DNA of 64,000 nt from Gonium pectorale (GCA_001584585.1 LSYV01000002.1:5174921-5238920), one strand, 5' to 3'; shown: positions 29,201-48,812, numbered from the stretch's first letter. Notes: generated by a model not told the origin, from the letters alone. A program made the numbers and translations.

Positions 29201-32200
29201 CGCTCTGCGCGGTGGATGCAACGCCGAGCCTGCAATGTATGTTTCGGGCCAGGACGGCCGAGATGCATGTGAGACCTTGCATCAGGCGGCAGCAATTCAG
29301 ACAGGTGCACCACCAGCAATCGGACTGGGATGGCGCATTTAGGCAGCAAACACACGCCAAACGACCCCAACCCACCACGCAGCGGCGGGTGAGTCCACCT
29401 GCGGCGCTTCCGACGCCTCGCCTTCTCTACTGATCCCATCGCGGCCTGCCTCCTTCGACCGCGCATCAGGCCCAGGCGTTGCAACCGCCTCCACCGCCAC
29501 CACCTCTTCCGTGAACTCCACACGGCCCAGTGGGTCGTGCACCGCAATGTCTCCGCTGCGGTGCGCCGCCCGGAACCTCTCTGCCATGGAGCTGTCACGG
29601 GCGAGCGCCAGGGGCGAAGAGCGGCGCTCGGGAGAGGGAGACGCGCGGCGGCGGGCCGCAATGGCGGGGCCGGACTCCGGGGAGGCGCGGCGCAGCGGGG
29701 ACTTGCGGCCGGGGGCCGCTGGCTCCGGGCTCGGGGCCGGCCCAGGAAGGCCTGGAAGGGAGGGAGGTCGCAAGGAGCATGGAAAGCCTTGCGCAACAAT
29801 AACGGCCCCGGGACCCGACGCAGCGGCGCGTCCGGTAAGTACGTGAAATGCACACTCAGGACAGAGGAGCCAGGGCTAGGAGACACTGCCGCCAGGGATT
29901 ATAGCTCAGATGTGCACACTACAACCACCACGCTCCGCCCCAGGGCACATGCGGACGTAGTACCATACCGCGTGCCTCTCTTGTTCTCTTTGCGGATGCC
30001 CGTACTGACCTCGCGCCTGCAGCCGCTCCGCTATGTGTGCGGGCCAGCCCGTCAGGCTGCCGCCCTCGCCGCCGTAGCTGTGCAGCTCCTCCAGCACCGC
30101 CAGCGCGGCACGAGCCACATCGCGTACATCCCGCACCTGCGCGGCGCACGGTACTGTCTCGTGGTCCTCTATGCTCTACAGGTTTCAGGTGGGCATTTTT
30201 CATGGGAGAAACGTAGCCTCGGGAGGCGTTCGACCAACTAAAGAAACTGCGCAGGTTCGAAAAACACCGAAGCGCTGTTGCTGGAACGCCGCTCACACAG
30301 CGCTGACCTGACAGAAGGTCAGGCCCGCCAATGCACGCTCGGCAACCGCTAAGCGCTCCTCACCTTATCGAATCGGCAGGACTCCAGCCCCCGCAGCGCC
30401 CTTCCCGTCAGGCATCGCTGGTCGGCTTCCTGCCAGCACCCGTCCGGTTCCATGAGCGGCCCCAGCAGCATGGCGGTGGCGCGGAGCATGTCCGCAGCAG
30501 CCAGCCGCACTGGCCATTCGGTCCGGTACAGCGCACCCACGGCGCCGCTCCCGCTGGTGGCGCTGCCCGGTGGCCCTTGTGGCTGCTGGCCCACCAGCGA
30601 CGACATGAGCGGGAGGAACGCCCCCGGGCCGCTCTGCGGTTGGGGATGGGTTGCCAGGGTGCATTCCTGGTCACATGGAGCCAAGCCCAGTATGCCAAGA
30701 AAGCGGTGCTGGTCCCAAGCAAGCACTAGATAAATGGAAGGAAAGTGATGAAGCTTGCGCATACATCCTATTCCTCCGCTGCCGACGACGCCGGACAATC
30801 ACATGCGCCCCGCCGCTCCTCATTCCTGCCTTAAGCAGGCCGGTGGGCTCCCCGTTGCTTGGGTCCGTGCGCGCCAGAGCCGCCAGCAGTGGTGCGGGCG
30901 CCTGGAAGGAGGGCGCGTTGAGCTTCCGAAGCAGCTCCCGCGCCAGGGCCGTGTCCAGCGTGCCGATCGCGGGCGCAGCCTGCGCGTGGAAAGAGATGAA
31001 GGCGACGGAGGGATTCACGTGGTGAACGAATGCTCTTTTTGGGCAGGTCTAATCACGGTACACGAGCTTTGTGCAAACATCACTCCTTAATAGGGGATGA
31101 TTGCGATGTTGATGCGGATGCGGACAGTGGCCAGCACCGGACAACAACCAGCAGAGGGAGCACAATCCCCACCATTCCCAGCGCCGCGCATGCGGCAGCG
31201 TTTAGCTCTTTCTTCTGTTCCGCGATGCAGTCGAACAGCATCTTGAGAACCGGATTGGTCGCGCTGCCGTTTCCGAAGCCCGGCCCCAGCTCGGCCAGGC
31301 CCCTGGCCACCAGCGCCAGTGCTTCCGCGCTCGCCTCACGCACCCCGCTGTCGGTGTCCTGCGAGCCGTCGGTGAGGAAAGCAGCAAAGGGCGCGTGGCC
31401 GAGGCCTGTACACGGAGCGGAGGATCCCAGGCGCCGTGGCCCTGGACGGATGTGCACATAGACTAGGCCACTCACACATCAGCATTCAAGGTAAACCTCC
31501 CACCACATGTACGTCCTGCAACCATTGACTCGTCCCGAAATGTCGCACGCCCATGTCATCCTTGCCATCGTCCCTGTTGAAGGCGGCCACCAGCCACGCA
31601 ACCCGTCCCACCCGCCAGGTACCTGCAGCGACTTGCGCAGCTGTCCGAGCACCTTGGCCAGGTGGGGTGGCTGCAGCGCCTGATGCCGCAGCGGACAGGA
31701 CTCACTGGCGACGATGCCAAGCGCCCGAGCGCACTCCTGGAACGAAGAAAGGCGACACGTAGCAGCTGCAGTTTGTCAGCGGCAGCTGCGAACCATGGAA
31801 GTGCGCATCACGTCCGTGGCTGCCGGATGTTGTATCCGCGGTGAAGGCCCCGGGTGCACGGCACATATTGTTGCCGCCGATGCTACAGGTCGCTCTGCAG
31901 CAGCGAAGTACAGTGGCTCACCCCTGTGCCGCGCCATCGGCCCTGCCACCCACCTTGCGCGCAAAGACCTTGTGCTCGGCGCTCGTGGTGCAGAGGCAGC
32001 TGATGACAATAGGCAGGCTTGTCTGGTCCATGTTCTGAAGCGGGCATCAATGCCAGGCACAAAGTTTGATGTGGAATGGGGTCTGGGGCTGGGGCGCTAC
32101 CGGGAGCTGGCGGTCACACTGGCCAACAACTTGCCTGAATGCCTCGTAGGTTGTAGCACTCCACAACCCAGCCCAACCCGTGTGTTTCTGTCCTGTCACG

Positions 32201-32539
32201 CTTCCAAACCATGGCCTACTTCCCGACCGCCCGATTGCTGGTTGAACCTCCCTAACTCACTTGTATCATGGAAAGAAGGTCCTCTGAGCCTGCCTTCTGG
32301 GTATCCCGGTCGTTTATTCGGGTAAGCGCCTGCCACAAGCACCCGTGCCCGTGATCAGGCACGACAAAATGACATCTTTCGATGGGGGTATCATGGCAAT
32401 CATTCACCTGCAGGATGCGCTCCTTGCTCTGCACCGTCTTGGCTGCCGGAGGTGTCAGTCCGCCTCCACGCAGCGTGCCGCTGGCCCCCACCCGTCCGCG
32501 CGCTGGCGGGTTCACCCTGCAGTTCTCAAACGCGCTCAT
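26276..32539 (-). CDS. TORTIFOLIA1/SPIRAL2-like HEAT-repeat microtubule-associated protein
   Basis: Plant TOR1/SPR2 proteins bind microtubules through N-terminal HEAT repeats and control cortical array organisation. The ATG is at 32539-32537 and the stop at 26278-26276. First exons are 32408-32539, 32261-32329, 31954-32034 and 31623-31736. Together they read ...KERILQALTRINDRDTQ..., LPIVISCLC and ECARALGIVASES, the usual family start. Further HEAT exons include VREASAEALALVARGL (31.3 kb), ARELLRKLNAPSFQAP (30.9 kb) and WPVRLAAADMLRATA with CRFDKVR (30.4-30.5 kb). A low-complexity region follows, then the family coiled coil (EEWLAAQQRLQSLEAQQ and LQAKVRNLEAALE, 28.0-28.3 kb). The conserved C-terminal region has FDVRQAYCEALAAG and LLRLMQRTGPVWNEL (27.2-27.4 kb). 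The final exon starts LSEKVALLVSTL. Not every middle exon border was fixed. Confidence 0.85.
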
Positions 32540-32833
32540 TCTACACGTCGTTCACGCTGTGTGTGTTTTGATAACGAGCGCAACGAGTCGGTGAGGTGTT
32601 ACATGGCGTTCCGAAAGCTGGTAGGTAGCAGGTATAGGGTCAAGTCAGAAGCAAGGCTAATGCTGTGTACTAAACGAGAGGTGCACTAAATGAAAATCGG
32701 ATTCGTACGGCACTTTTGAGTTCACGCGCGAAATACTTTGCCTCGCGGCATTTGCCCCGCCCGCTCACTGCATTACTGACAGCGACGCTAACATCAGGGC
32801 TCCGCCCGAGGCCCCTTGACATAGAACCCAAAC
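32540..32833. promoter_or_regulatory. Divergent promoter region, TOR1-like (-) and MCM6 (+)
   Basis: Only 294 bases separate the two start codons, which point away from each other, so regulatory DNA is probably shared. It contains an E2F-type site at 32726-32733. No TATA box is obvious. Confidence 0.6.
32726..32733 (-). promoter_or_regulatory. E2F/DP-type site upstream of MCM6
   Basis: GCGCGAAA on the plus strand is TTTCGCGC on the minus strand, an exact match to the E2F consensus TTTSGCGC. It lies 101 bases before the MCM6 ATG. MCM genes are classic E2F targets in plants and animals, so S-phase control of MCM6 is a fair inference. Confidence 0.5.
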
Positions 32834-39535
<6,702 letters not shown>

Positions 39536-40199
39536 AAGCCTGACGGCCGGAGCTTGGCACTTGACAGTCTGGTCGGCACCGCGCGCCCATGTGCTATGCC
39601 ACCTGGGTCCTTACTAGACGTTGGGCGCAATATTCCCGTTCGTTCGTGGGTTCGCCTGGTCGCGCCAAGGTCACAAAGCGTCCCGCGGGTCAGGTACCTT
39701 CTGTGGCAGGGTTTGCAGGCAGTAACACGCAGCGACACACCCTATTAGTTGTATGTTGGCATGATATTAGTGACTCGTAATCATCTTTGTGGCCGGATGC
39801 GTTGGCGGTGCACCATAGTGCAGCAGTTGGTGCTTTTGCGCCGATCGTTTATATCGATACTGGCGCTCAAATTCTTCCTGCGATTTCCCTAGGGGCGGTT
39901 GGGTCAAGTTCTGTCGCTCGGTGTTTGTAACGGGAACTGGAAATCCAGTTTATTCAATCCACCAGCCTTGCAAGGCCAGTTATTATACAGCCAGGTCAAA
40001 TAGGTCAAAGTGCAAAGAGCCAGTTTACAAGTGACCGACCGAGGACGTCGACCTTCTGTTGCCACAACGTGTGACTTGCACAATTGTTGCCATCCCCAGT
40101 CACATAGGTGCAGTCGTCCCAGCTTCCATCCTTGCATCGTGACACTTCTTCGCGTGGTGCGCCAGATCATCTAGCAGAGTCTTCACGAGGGGGATCAGA
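39536..40199. other. Intergenic/UTR between MCM6 and topoisomerase I
   Basis: This is the MCM6 3' UTR followed by the TOP1 promoter and 5' UTR. No gene, RNA or repeat was recognised. The region around 39900-40000 is relatively A/T-rich. Confidence 0.5.
39926..39930 (+). terminator. Candidate polyadenylation signal TGTAA (MCM6)
   Basis: TGTAA lies 391 bases after the MCM6 stop. Confidence 0.35.
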
Positions 40200-43100
40200 A
40201 TGAGTAGCGACTCAGAGGACGATAAGCCACTGGTTCTGCGCGCGGCTGCCACTGCGGCCAAGGCTGCTCCCAAACCGGCCCAGAAGCCGGCGGCTGCAAA
40301 GCCTCAAGCAAACGGCGCGAGTCGTAGGAAGCCGGAGACGGAGGATGAGGACGAGGACAGCGAGGAGGTAGGGCTCGGTCGCTGGGTGAGGTTTGGTGCC
40401 CCTCATCGACCGCCGGGCCTGTGTCCGCAGTCATCAAGCAGCTCGGAGAGCGGTGACAGCGATAGCGATGTCCCGCTCGCTCAGCGGCGGAAGAGCAAGT
40501 CGCCGTCAGCGTCCGGGGCGAAGCGCAAGCGTGCCACACCTCAGCGGGAGACGTCGGGGGCCAAGCGGTCCAAGCGGGAACCCGGCAGCAGCAAGTCGGG
40601 GCAGACGATGTGGTCGACGCTGCGCCACTGCGGCGTGCTGTTCCCGCCGGAGTACGAGGTGCGCAGCCCGCCCCTGGTCCCCTACCATGCTAGCTCCCGG
40701 TACATGCTACCATACGGAATGCTCTTAACGTGCGCGGACGCGTGTGGAAGATCTTGGGTGGGCACAACATCTGAGCTGGAAGACCGGGACTGTTCTCAGG
40801 GATGGAGTGGAATCCGCCAAGTGGGACGGAGCCGCGCTGCCGGGGTGTGTGGTCTGTTCACCCTCTGGGACTTCCTGCCCCTGTGTTGGGAATACGCATT
40901 GTAGTCTTACGCATGCCCGGCCTATCTGTCAGCTTTCATTCCAGCCAGTTTCACTCCGCCCTCTCATCCCGATCTTGCTCTGTAAGGAAGATGCCATGCT
41001 TGTCGTCCTGGGGCTGGACCGACTCCGGAACCAGGACGGGGGGGATATTAAACTAACTTGGGGCGAGGCATACGTGCCAACTGCAAATTGATGTCACAAC
41101 AAATGACATCGGCTTGAGACGGGTCCCTGGTGACGGCACGGAAAGCGGACGAACAGTGTTCTATGCGGCGCGCATTGCAAAGGCCTTGCGTCGCTGCCTA
41201 ACTGCGTGGTGCAACAGCCCTTGCTGCAGTTGCACTTGATATGGCACGCCATGTCGGCACTGACGGTTGCTGTGTGCTGGGATTGGCTGACCCTTGTACG
41301 GGTTGTAAGCCGATGGGAAGGGTCGACGCCCATGCAGGCCCCTGCAGTACCTCTCCTTGTACCATGCCTCATCACCGTTGGCGCAAACCACCCCAACAGT
41401 CCCTTCCATCGATCCGCCCGCGGCCTCCTGGCCCCAGCCCCACGGAGTCAAGATGTTGTACGACGGCAAGCCGGTGGACCTGACCCCGGATCAGGAGGAG
41501 GTGGCTACCATGTTCGCGGTCATGAAGGACACGGACTACATGAAGAAGACCGTGTTCCTAAAGAACTTCTGGGAGGGCTTCCAGGAGGTACTGGGCAAGA
41601 AGCACGTGATTAAGTCCCTTGAAAAGTGCGACTTCACGCCCATATACGACTGGCACATGGCGCAGCGGGAGGCAAAGAAGAGCATGAGCAAGGAGGTGAG
41701 CGGGTGGGCAGCATGTTGAGAGGATGCCATGAAGGTGCGGCATATGCGCAGGGCCGGTGGTGATCTGCGGTTGCGGCAATGGACCCGCGTGGACGTAGAT
41801 TCGTCACGTACCTATTTTAAGAGCGAAATCACAACCGCGTTCTTGAGCCATAAGGACGGTGGCAGCCTTTCCGCTGCGGGCTCCTTGTATCCCGTAGTCA
41901 TGTTATCGACTTTACACGCCGGCTAAAACTGGCACGTTTCATCCACGCCGCTCATTTATCTCCCCCGCAGGAGAAGGATCGGATAAAGAAGGAGAAGGAC
42001 GAGAAGGAGGCCAAGTACAAGGTGGCATACGTGGACGGGCGGTGCGAGCCGGTAAGTGGTAAAGTGGGTGGCACCGCTACGGATGCAGCACTCCGTGTAA
42101 CCAAGCGGGCGACTTGGCGCTGAGTGCTTGGGTTCGTCAACCCGCTGCTGGGTAGTAAATGTACTATACATGTGGTCCCAATAACTTGATGCGTGTGAAC
42201 ATTCCTGTGTTGTCAGGCGGGTTGGACGCTTCTGTTTCATTGGTTGCCTGAGCGTGCATTTCCTCAAACCCGTTTGCTGCCTACCCTGCTCGCCCTTTGA
42301 CTGCCATGTCAAACACCACTTTACACTTAGCGCCCTTCCTGCATTGGCATTCGCCCCCGCGTTCCGCGCTTGGGTCGGCAGGTGGGCAACTTCCGTGTGG
42401 AACCGCCCGGGCTGTTCCGTGGGCGCGGTGAGCACCCCAAGATGGGCAAGATCAAGAAGCGCGTTTACCCGCGGGACATCACCATCAACATTGGCGAGAA
42501 CGAGCCAATCCCAGAGCACCCGTACCCGGGACAGACCTGGAAGGAAATCAAGCACGATCACACGGTTACGTGGCTCGCATACTGGAAGGACACCATCTCG
42601 ACCAAGGACTACAAGTGCGTAGACAGGGCTTGGGAGTCCGACAATTTGCGCTCATAGAGGTCTTAACCGACCGTGCCCCGGACGACACTGCATTGCCTAC
42701 CAGGGGCGAAATCTATCCGCATGCTGGCGCCCGCCAGGCTTTGTCGGGCAAACACCTGGGCGTACTGCAAGCTTCTGTTCGGTGTATTTGCTCAGATGGC
42801 GGCATTAGAGTGGAAGGACAGATGCAACGTTGCTCCAGCCCTCTTCCTGCCCGCTGGTCCATAATTTGGGCGTTTCCGCTGGCATGTACCCACGGTCGGC
42901 CGTAAGCCCGTGCTGGCTTGCGGACTGGTATCGTGTTGTTACGACACTCACCCTTTGCGGACTTCAGGTATGTGTTCCTGGGCGCCACCTCCACCTTCAA
43001 GGCCGACAGTGATCTGGCCAAGTACGAAAAGGCGCGCAAGCTGAAAGACCTGATTGTGGACGTGCGGAAAAACTACGAGCGGGACTGGGACAGCTCGGAC

Positions 43101-45202
43101 ACGCGAAAGCGCCAGATGGCGGTGGCCATGTACTTCATTGACAAGCTGGCGCTCCGTGCGGGCCACGAGAAGGACGAGGACGAGGCGGATACGGTCGGCT
43201 GCTGCACGCTCAAAGTAGGCAGTGTTCTGCACGGAGACAAGCGCGATGGAGCGGGGGCAGGGACTGGAGTAAGGCTGGGGTGTTCGTACGCTCGGGTGAA
43301 AGCGCCGTGTCAGTTGCAAGTGTGATGCTGACTTGAACATTGTTATCACGGGGTGGGAGTGACGTTTGTGGACTTCCGATGGGACTGTCTACGTCGCCAC
43401 CTCAGGTGGAAAACATTGACCTGGAGCCGGGCAACAAGGTCAAGTTTGACTTCCTGGGTAAGGACTCGATCCGCTACGAGAACGTGGTGGAGGTGCACCC
43501 CAAGGTGTACAAGAACCTCGAGAAGTTCCGGAAAATTGACTCCACCGGGAAAAGTAAGTGGCGTTGGCGGAGCTTGTGTTGTTTGGGGCGGTTCTGGGAG
43601 CAGAGGTAGGGCCTGCTGCGCACCCGCTTAGGGGCCGGCCCCACGAGGACTGCATCATCAAAGGGATGTGGGCTTGCGATAATCTACCTCTGTCGAGGAG
43701 GCGCAAATGATATCAGGATACGGCCTGTGTATGGCCGTGGGGACCTGTTGGGCGGTCCGTTCCCTGGCCGCCTCTGCACGCTGCTATGGAAGCTGTGTAC
43801 TTGCCTGCGGGCCTCCAGCACAGCACAGTACAAGCCTTCTGTAGTAATACACTACACTGGCGTGTGTCGTGGTGCTAATGCGTGCAGAGAAGCAGCCTGG
43901 CGACCAGCTGTTCGAGGCGTTCGACGCGCAGGACCTGAACAAGGAGCTCAAGAACATCATGGACGGCCTGTCCGTCAAGGTGTTCCGTACCTACAACGCA
44001 TCTATCGTGCTTGATCGCCTACTGGCGGAATGGGAGGAGTCCAAGAAGGGCGCCGAGGTGCAGACGGTGGACCAGAAGAAGGTCGACTACGACATTGCCA
44101 ACAAGGAGGTGCGCGGGGACCGGGACGGAGTTGGAAGGATGGGGCAACAGCGGCCTAACAAAGGAGCTTTCCGACCTATGCCGATTAAGTTGTCCTCAAA
44201 CTTCTTCAAGGGCTAGTCCGTTCCGTGCCCAGACCAGGACTGAGCGCGCGACGGCGGTGGAAAGGCATCAGTGGTGGCGATGTGATGCATTTTGAAAGAC
44301 GCAGCGACTATGCCAATCAAACAGCAGCAAGTTAGTAAGGCTTGCTGAGACTAATGTAGCACATACCAATTGCCCCTCACTGCGTGGTGATGGAGGACGT
44401 ATCGAGAATGCTGCGTTATGGCCTGTGGCCTTGCTCGGATCCTCCCAGGTCGCCATCCTTTGCAACCACCAACGGTCCGTTCCAAAGACGCACACCAACC
44501 AGATGGAGAAGCTGCAGGAGAAGCTGCAGGCGCTTAACACGGAGCTTAAAGAGCTGGAGGATGAGCTGGTGGCGGCACAGAAGGGCAAGAGCGACAAAAA
44601 AGCCAGCGTTGACTCGTAAGTGCGCACCTTTTGTGCACACTTGGCGCCCTGATAGGGCCAAACGCCTTAGCAACGCGAACATGGCATGTTTGCCTGCCTC
44701 ATTAAGCTCTTTCGAATGTACGTGGAGAATCAAACACCAGCCGACCCCTCATGGGCACACTTTGGGGTATGTATGGGCATGGTCCCTGTCCGTTGGGATG
44801 GGCCGGAGCTCCCGGCTCAAGGCACAGGCCTAGGTGCCGCACACGCTCGCGCCAGATGGACTGCAACGTGCCAACTGTCCCTGCAAGCAAAGAGGAATAC
44901 CGGTGCCGTATTTTGCTCCCTTCCACGGCAAATTTCGGTTGCCCATCCCCAATCGGTCTTGCAGCCTGCAGTCCAAGATCGAGAAAAAGAAGCAGGCGAT
45001 CTTCAAGATGGAGCTGCAGGCGCGGTCTAAGGAGGACCTCAAGACGGTGGCCCTGGGCACGTCCAAGATTAACTACATGGACCCGCGCATCACCGTTGCC
45101 TGGTGCAAACGCAACGACGTGCCCATCGAGAAGATCTTCAACAAGAGCCTGCTGGGCAAGTTTAACTGGGCGATGGAAGTGGAGCCGTCGTTCCGCTTCT
45201 GA
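40200..45202 (+). CDS. TOP1: DNA topoisomerase I (type IB)
   Basis: The nuclear type IB enzyme relaxes supercoils by nicking one strand through a 3'-phosphotyrosine. Ten exons keep phase: 40200-40367, 40431-40658, 41438-41695, 41971-42051, 42382-42614, 42968-43214, 43406-43553, 43888-44108, 44449-44615 and 44965-45202, giving 662 residues. The N-terminus is short, charged and Ser-rich with Lys/Arg clusters (KRKRATP, KRSKREP), consistent with nuclear import. The core has [19 protein letters not shown] and [21 protein letters not shown]. All five catalytic positions are visible: Arg in [12 protein letters not shown], Lys in FLGKDSIRY, Arg in KVFRTYNAS, His in ILCNHQR and the active Tyr in [17 protein letters not shown] (Tyr codon 45074-45076). 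A Lys/Glu-rich linker coiled coil precedes the last exon. It looks intact. Confidence 0.97.
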
Positions 45203-45956
45203 GTATGATCATGGCGTGCGGATCCACTCCCGGAACGGCGCTATGCGTAAGGCCATTGCTTTATCTACGGACTGTCCCGACGCCCGGACAGGCATCATGG
45301 CTCATTCGAAATAATCGTTGAAGGCCGCAGGGGCTGACCTTGTGCAGCCGAAGCGGGCGGGTTTCAATTGGCAGGTTTCCTTGGCGTGGGGTCCGCTCCC
45401 GGTGCACCCCGAGCCGGCGAGTGTTGTGGGACGACTGGAGGTAGCATGTTGCTGGGGTTGGAGCGAGTAGCAGCAGGACCATACAAAGGGGACGGATGCG
45501 GTTTTCTGGGCGTGGAATGCAACATGCGACCATAGCACGGGTGGTCGTGGAGTGTGTGTGCTTGGGTGTAAGGCGAGGAGGCGGAAGGGAGGGAGCGGCG
45601 ACCGGCCGGAGTGCAAACGCGGGGCCAATGGTGGAAGGACTGCTGCACTACAGCTCAGGAAGAACGCATGTTGGCATGAGAGGCAGGTTTCCTGCACGAC
45701 ATATTACTGTGTCACTCGGCCTCAAAGAAGGAGTCTTAATGCATTGTGGTTAAACCGAACACCAATTCACTGCTGTAGTAGTCGGCACCCGTTTCTTTTC
45801 TCAGTTGGTACATACTTGTTCACAGCTGAAGCCCACCTGGGCAGCAACAAGACCTGAGTTCTCAATCTACACACCAGTTCATTGTTCAGCCCGAGTCCGA
45901 GGAGGTTATTTGATCAGCTGCAGGGCGGAGGGCCATCGCCTCCGGGCTTGGCCGCT
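45203..45956. other. Intergenic/UTR between TOP1 and the U-box gene
   Basis: This is TOP1 3' UTR and the upstream region of the U-box gene. No coding exon or repeat was recognised. The U-box frame is open back to about 45858 but lacks an ATG before 45957. Confidence 0.5.
45567..45571 (+). terminator. Candidate polyadenylation signal TGTAA (TOP1)
   Basis: TGTAA lies 365 bases after the TOP1 stop. Confidence 0.35.
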
Positions 45957-48812
45957 ATGAAACAGTTTCTGCGCGGGCTGCGCGGCGGAAACGAGACTGC
46001 TGCGCGTTTACCGGACGGGACAGCGGGCGGCGGAACAGCTGAGGCTACGTTTGCGAATGAGGCCAACGACAACAGGTAGCGCTTTGCTTATGATGCGCTC
46101 CAACCCGCTCTGTTCTCTTAATACCTTCCCATGTTACTGCTCTTTGCAGTCGAGGGGCCCCAGCGGCGGTTAGTGAGGAAGCCCATGAGACGAAAGGGGC
46201 GCCTTCGTCGTTCTATTGCCCCATATCTATGGAGTTGATGGCAGACCCGGTCATGGTGGCAACCGGGCATACGTATGACCGGCAGTGCATAGAGAAGTGG
46301 CTGGCGCAGGGTAACCGGACGTGCCCCGTGACCGGCATGAGGCTCAGGCACTTGGAGCTGACACCTAACTACGCGCTCCGGACAGCTATTCAGGTTGGGA
46401 TTTTAGGGTTTTGTGGGAGGAGGAGGGTTGGTTGTCTCACGGACTAACCGTGCCGGTGGCGACAGGAGTGGGCAACGGCGCATGGAATCAACATGAACGC
46501 AAATGGCAGCAAGCTGAACGCACCGTACCGGTATGAGGACGAGGCTCGGAACATCCTGCAGGTGCGGTTTTACCCTGTCATTTGGAACTCCCCTGTTTGT
46601 GCGGGCTGGTGGCTATCGGCAGGTTAGCAGTCAGCCGTTGTCGTGCATGGCTGTGGACCGTCGGGATCGGCATCAGCGCCATGAATGCGGCGGGGATTGG
46701 GATGGGATTGCCTTATTGCTCTTCAGCGTTGTGCAGTGCAAAGAACCATCGGATCCGCCTCGGTGGTTACTGGCCGGAGTGTGGCTGGCTGTTGGCGATG
46801 GGGGTCAACTCCTGCTGTGTAAGCTCCGATGGCCCTGAGGTTGTTGAGCAGCCAAGTAGCATGCGTCGGAGTCCCCATTCGTCAGATAGTAAAACGCACC
46901 TGCAACTGCCCGCCGGATAGGATTGACTATTAGCACTCTAGCCCGTATATATCGATGCCTCATGTACGCCTGCGTTGTTCTGCCGTCACAGGGACATGAG
47001 GAGATTGTTTGGGCCGTTGAAGTCTGCGGCCGGCGCCTCTTCTCAGCCTCGGCCGACAAGACCATCCGCGTGTGGGACATCGCATCCCGGCGGTGCGAGC
47101 AAGTGATGGAGGACCACACTCGGCCCGTCCTGTCGCTGTCGGTGGCAAATGGCAAGCTGTTCTCGGGCTCCTATGATTACACCATCAAGGTAGGGGTGCG
47201 GGCAGTGTGCGCAGGAGGGGGATGCTCAAAGCCCGGCATGTTTGGAGCTCCGCTTCTTGCTGCTGCTGGTTGGCATTGAGCCTGCTTTAAGGGCTGATCG
47301 GGGTATTCGGAGCAGAGCGTACCATGCAAACGCTTGGGATGGGCTTAGGCTGAAGTTTTGTTGTATTCGGCGGAGGCGGCCCTATTTGCAAAGGACAGCC
47401 GCTCGCAAGAGGTCATGCGCGCAGAGCTTGCGCGTTTCGGGCATGATGATTGTATGATAAGAGCGGACAGGAAAGCGAATGCACATGCTTTCTCTTTGTG
47501 TAGAAGCGTTAAGACCACGTCGCTGACCCATGGACACGACTAGGCTGCCGCCGCTGCTGATGCAGGTGTGGGATCTGGGCACCCTCCACAAGATGAAGAC
47601 GCTGACAGGTCACACGGACGCCGTGCGTGCCCTGGCGGTGGCAGAGGGGAGGCTGTTCTCCGGATCCTACGACAGCACCGTGCGGGTGTGGGACGAGAAC
47701 ACGCTCCAATGCCTCAAGGTCTTAGAGGGCCACAACGGCCCGGTGCGCACACTGGTGCACTGCCGCAACAGCATGTTCTCGGGCTCCTACGACCGGACAG
47801 TCAAGGTATTTGCTGTCGTGGCGTCGTCATGTCCGTTCAGCCCCTGTTTGAAATGCAAAGACAGCACGGCGGCTGCAGTGTACTAGCCAAGCGCGTACGA
47901 TGGGCGTAGGCGCTGTCTTGCGTGTAAATCGTGTAAATAGGCAAGGCGCCGTCCACCACAGTACTGTGTGGTCGCAACAACAAGTGCACTGGGCCTTGAT
48001 CCTACGTGCAAGGTATGCAGGCTATTGTATTCACCCCGATTCCAGCCGATGGCATGCAGTCCTGTTGTACGTTATCAAGTGATGCTATGCCTCACGCTGT
48101 GCCTTTTGTGCCTGATCTGGACGGCAGGTATGGGACTGCCAGACCCTCCAGTGCAAGGCGACGCTGACCGGCCACTCAGGCGCCGTCCGTGCACTTGTAG
48201 CCTCGTCAGACAAGGTGTTCTCGGGATCGGATGACACGACGATCAAAGTGAGGCGGGGTGGGTGGGCCGGGAAGTCTGGCAGTACGCGTTCCCGTACGGC
48301 ATTGGGCTTGTGCAGGGCGGGATAGCTGAGACCATTTTGCGTTTCTACACTGGAACGGAACAGACTTTCGCGATCTTCACAGACTCATTGCTAGTGGAAC
48401 TTTGGCTTGTGGACCTTCTGTTGTGCTGCCATCGTTACAGGTTTGGGACGCGGAGACGCTCCAGTGCCTCAAGACGCTCGAAGGCCACGAGGATAACGTG
48501 CGCGTGCTGGCCGTCGGAAGCCGGCACATGTACAGCGGGTCGTGGGATAAAACCATCAGGGTGTGGTCGCTCGACACGCTCCAGTGCGTCAAGGTTCTGG
48601 AGGGGCACACGGAGGCGGTGCTGGCTTTGGCGGTTGGCAACAACCACCTGGTCTCCGGGTCATATGACACGACGGTCCGGTTCTGGGACATGGGCAACAA
48701 CTATCGCTGCGTGCGGAAGTGCGACGGGCACGACGATGCTGTGCGCGTGCTTGCAGCCGCGGACGGTCGCGTCTTTTCCGGGTCATATGACGGCACGATC
48801 GGCATTTGGTGA
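45957..48812 (+). CDS. U-box E3 ubiquitin ligase with eight WD40 repeats
   Basis: U-box proteins are E3 ligases that bring a ubiquitin-loaded E2 to a substrate; here the WD40 propeller is the likely substrate platform. Exons 45957-46075, 46150-46393, 46466-46561, 46992-47189, 47566-47805, 48128-48247 and 48441-48812 keep phase and give 462 residues. The U-box (residues about 62-135) has FYCPISMELMADPVMVATGH, TYDRQCIEKWL and TCPVTGMRL. Eight GH/WD repeats follow, each with a very regular LFSGSYDxTxKVWD core and 38-40 residue period, and the intron borders fall mostly at repeat edges just before VWD. The short LFSGS-type repeats resemble the TRAF7 propeller, whereas TRAF7 itself has RING and TRAF zinc fingers. 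The last repeat ends IGIW with no tail. The start at 45957 is the first ATG in the open frame. Confidence 0.93.

Noticed and set aside
30244..30262. ggttcgaaa word resembling a tRNA T-loop
   Set aside because: No acceptor stem, anticodon arm or complete B box surrounds it. No tRNA or rRNA gene was found in the window.
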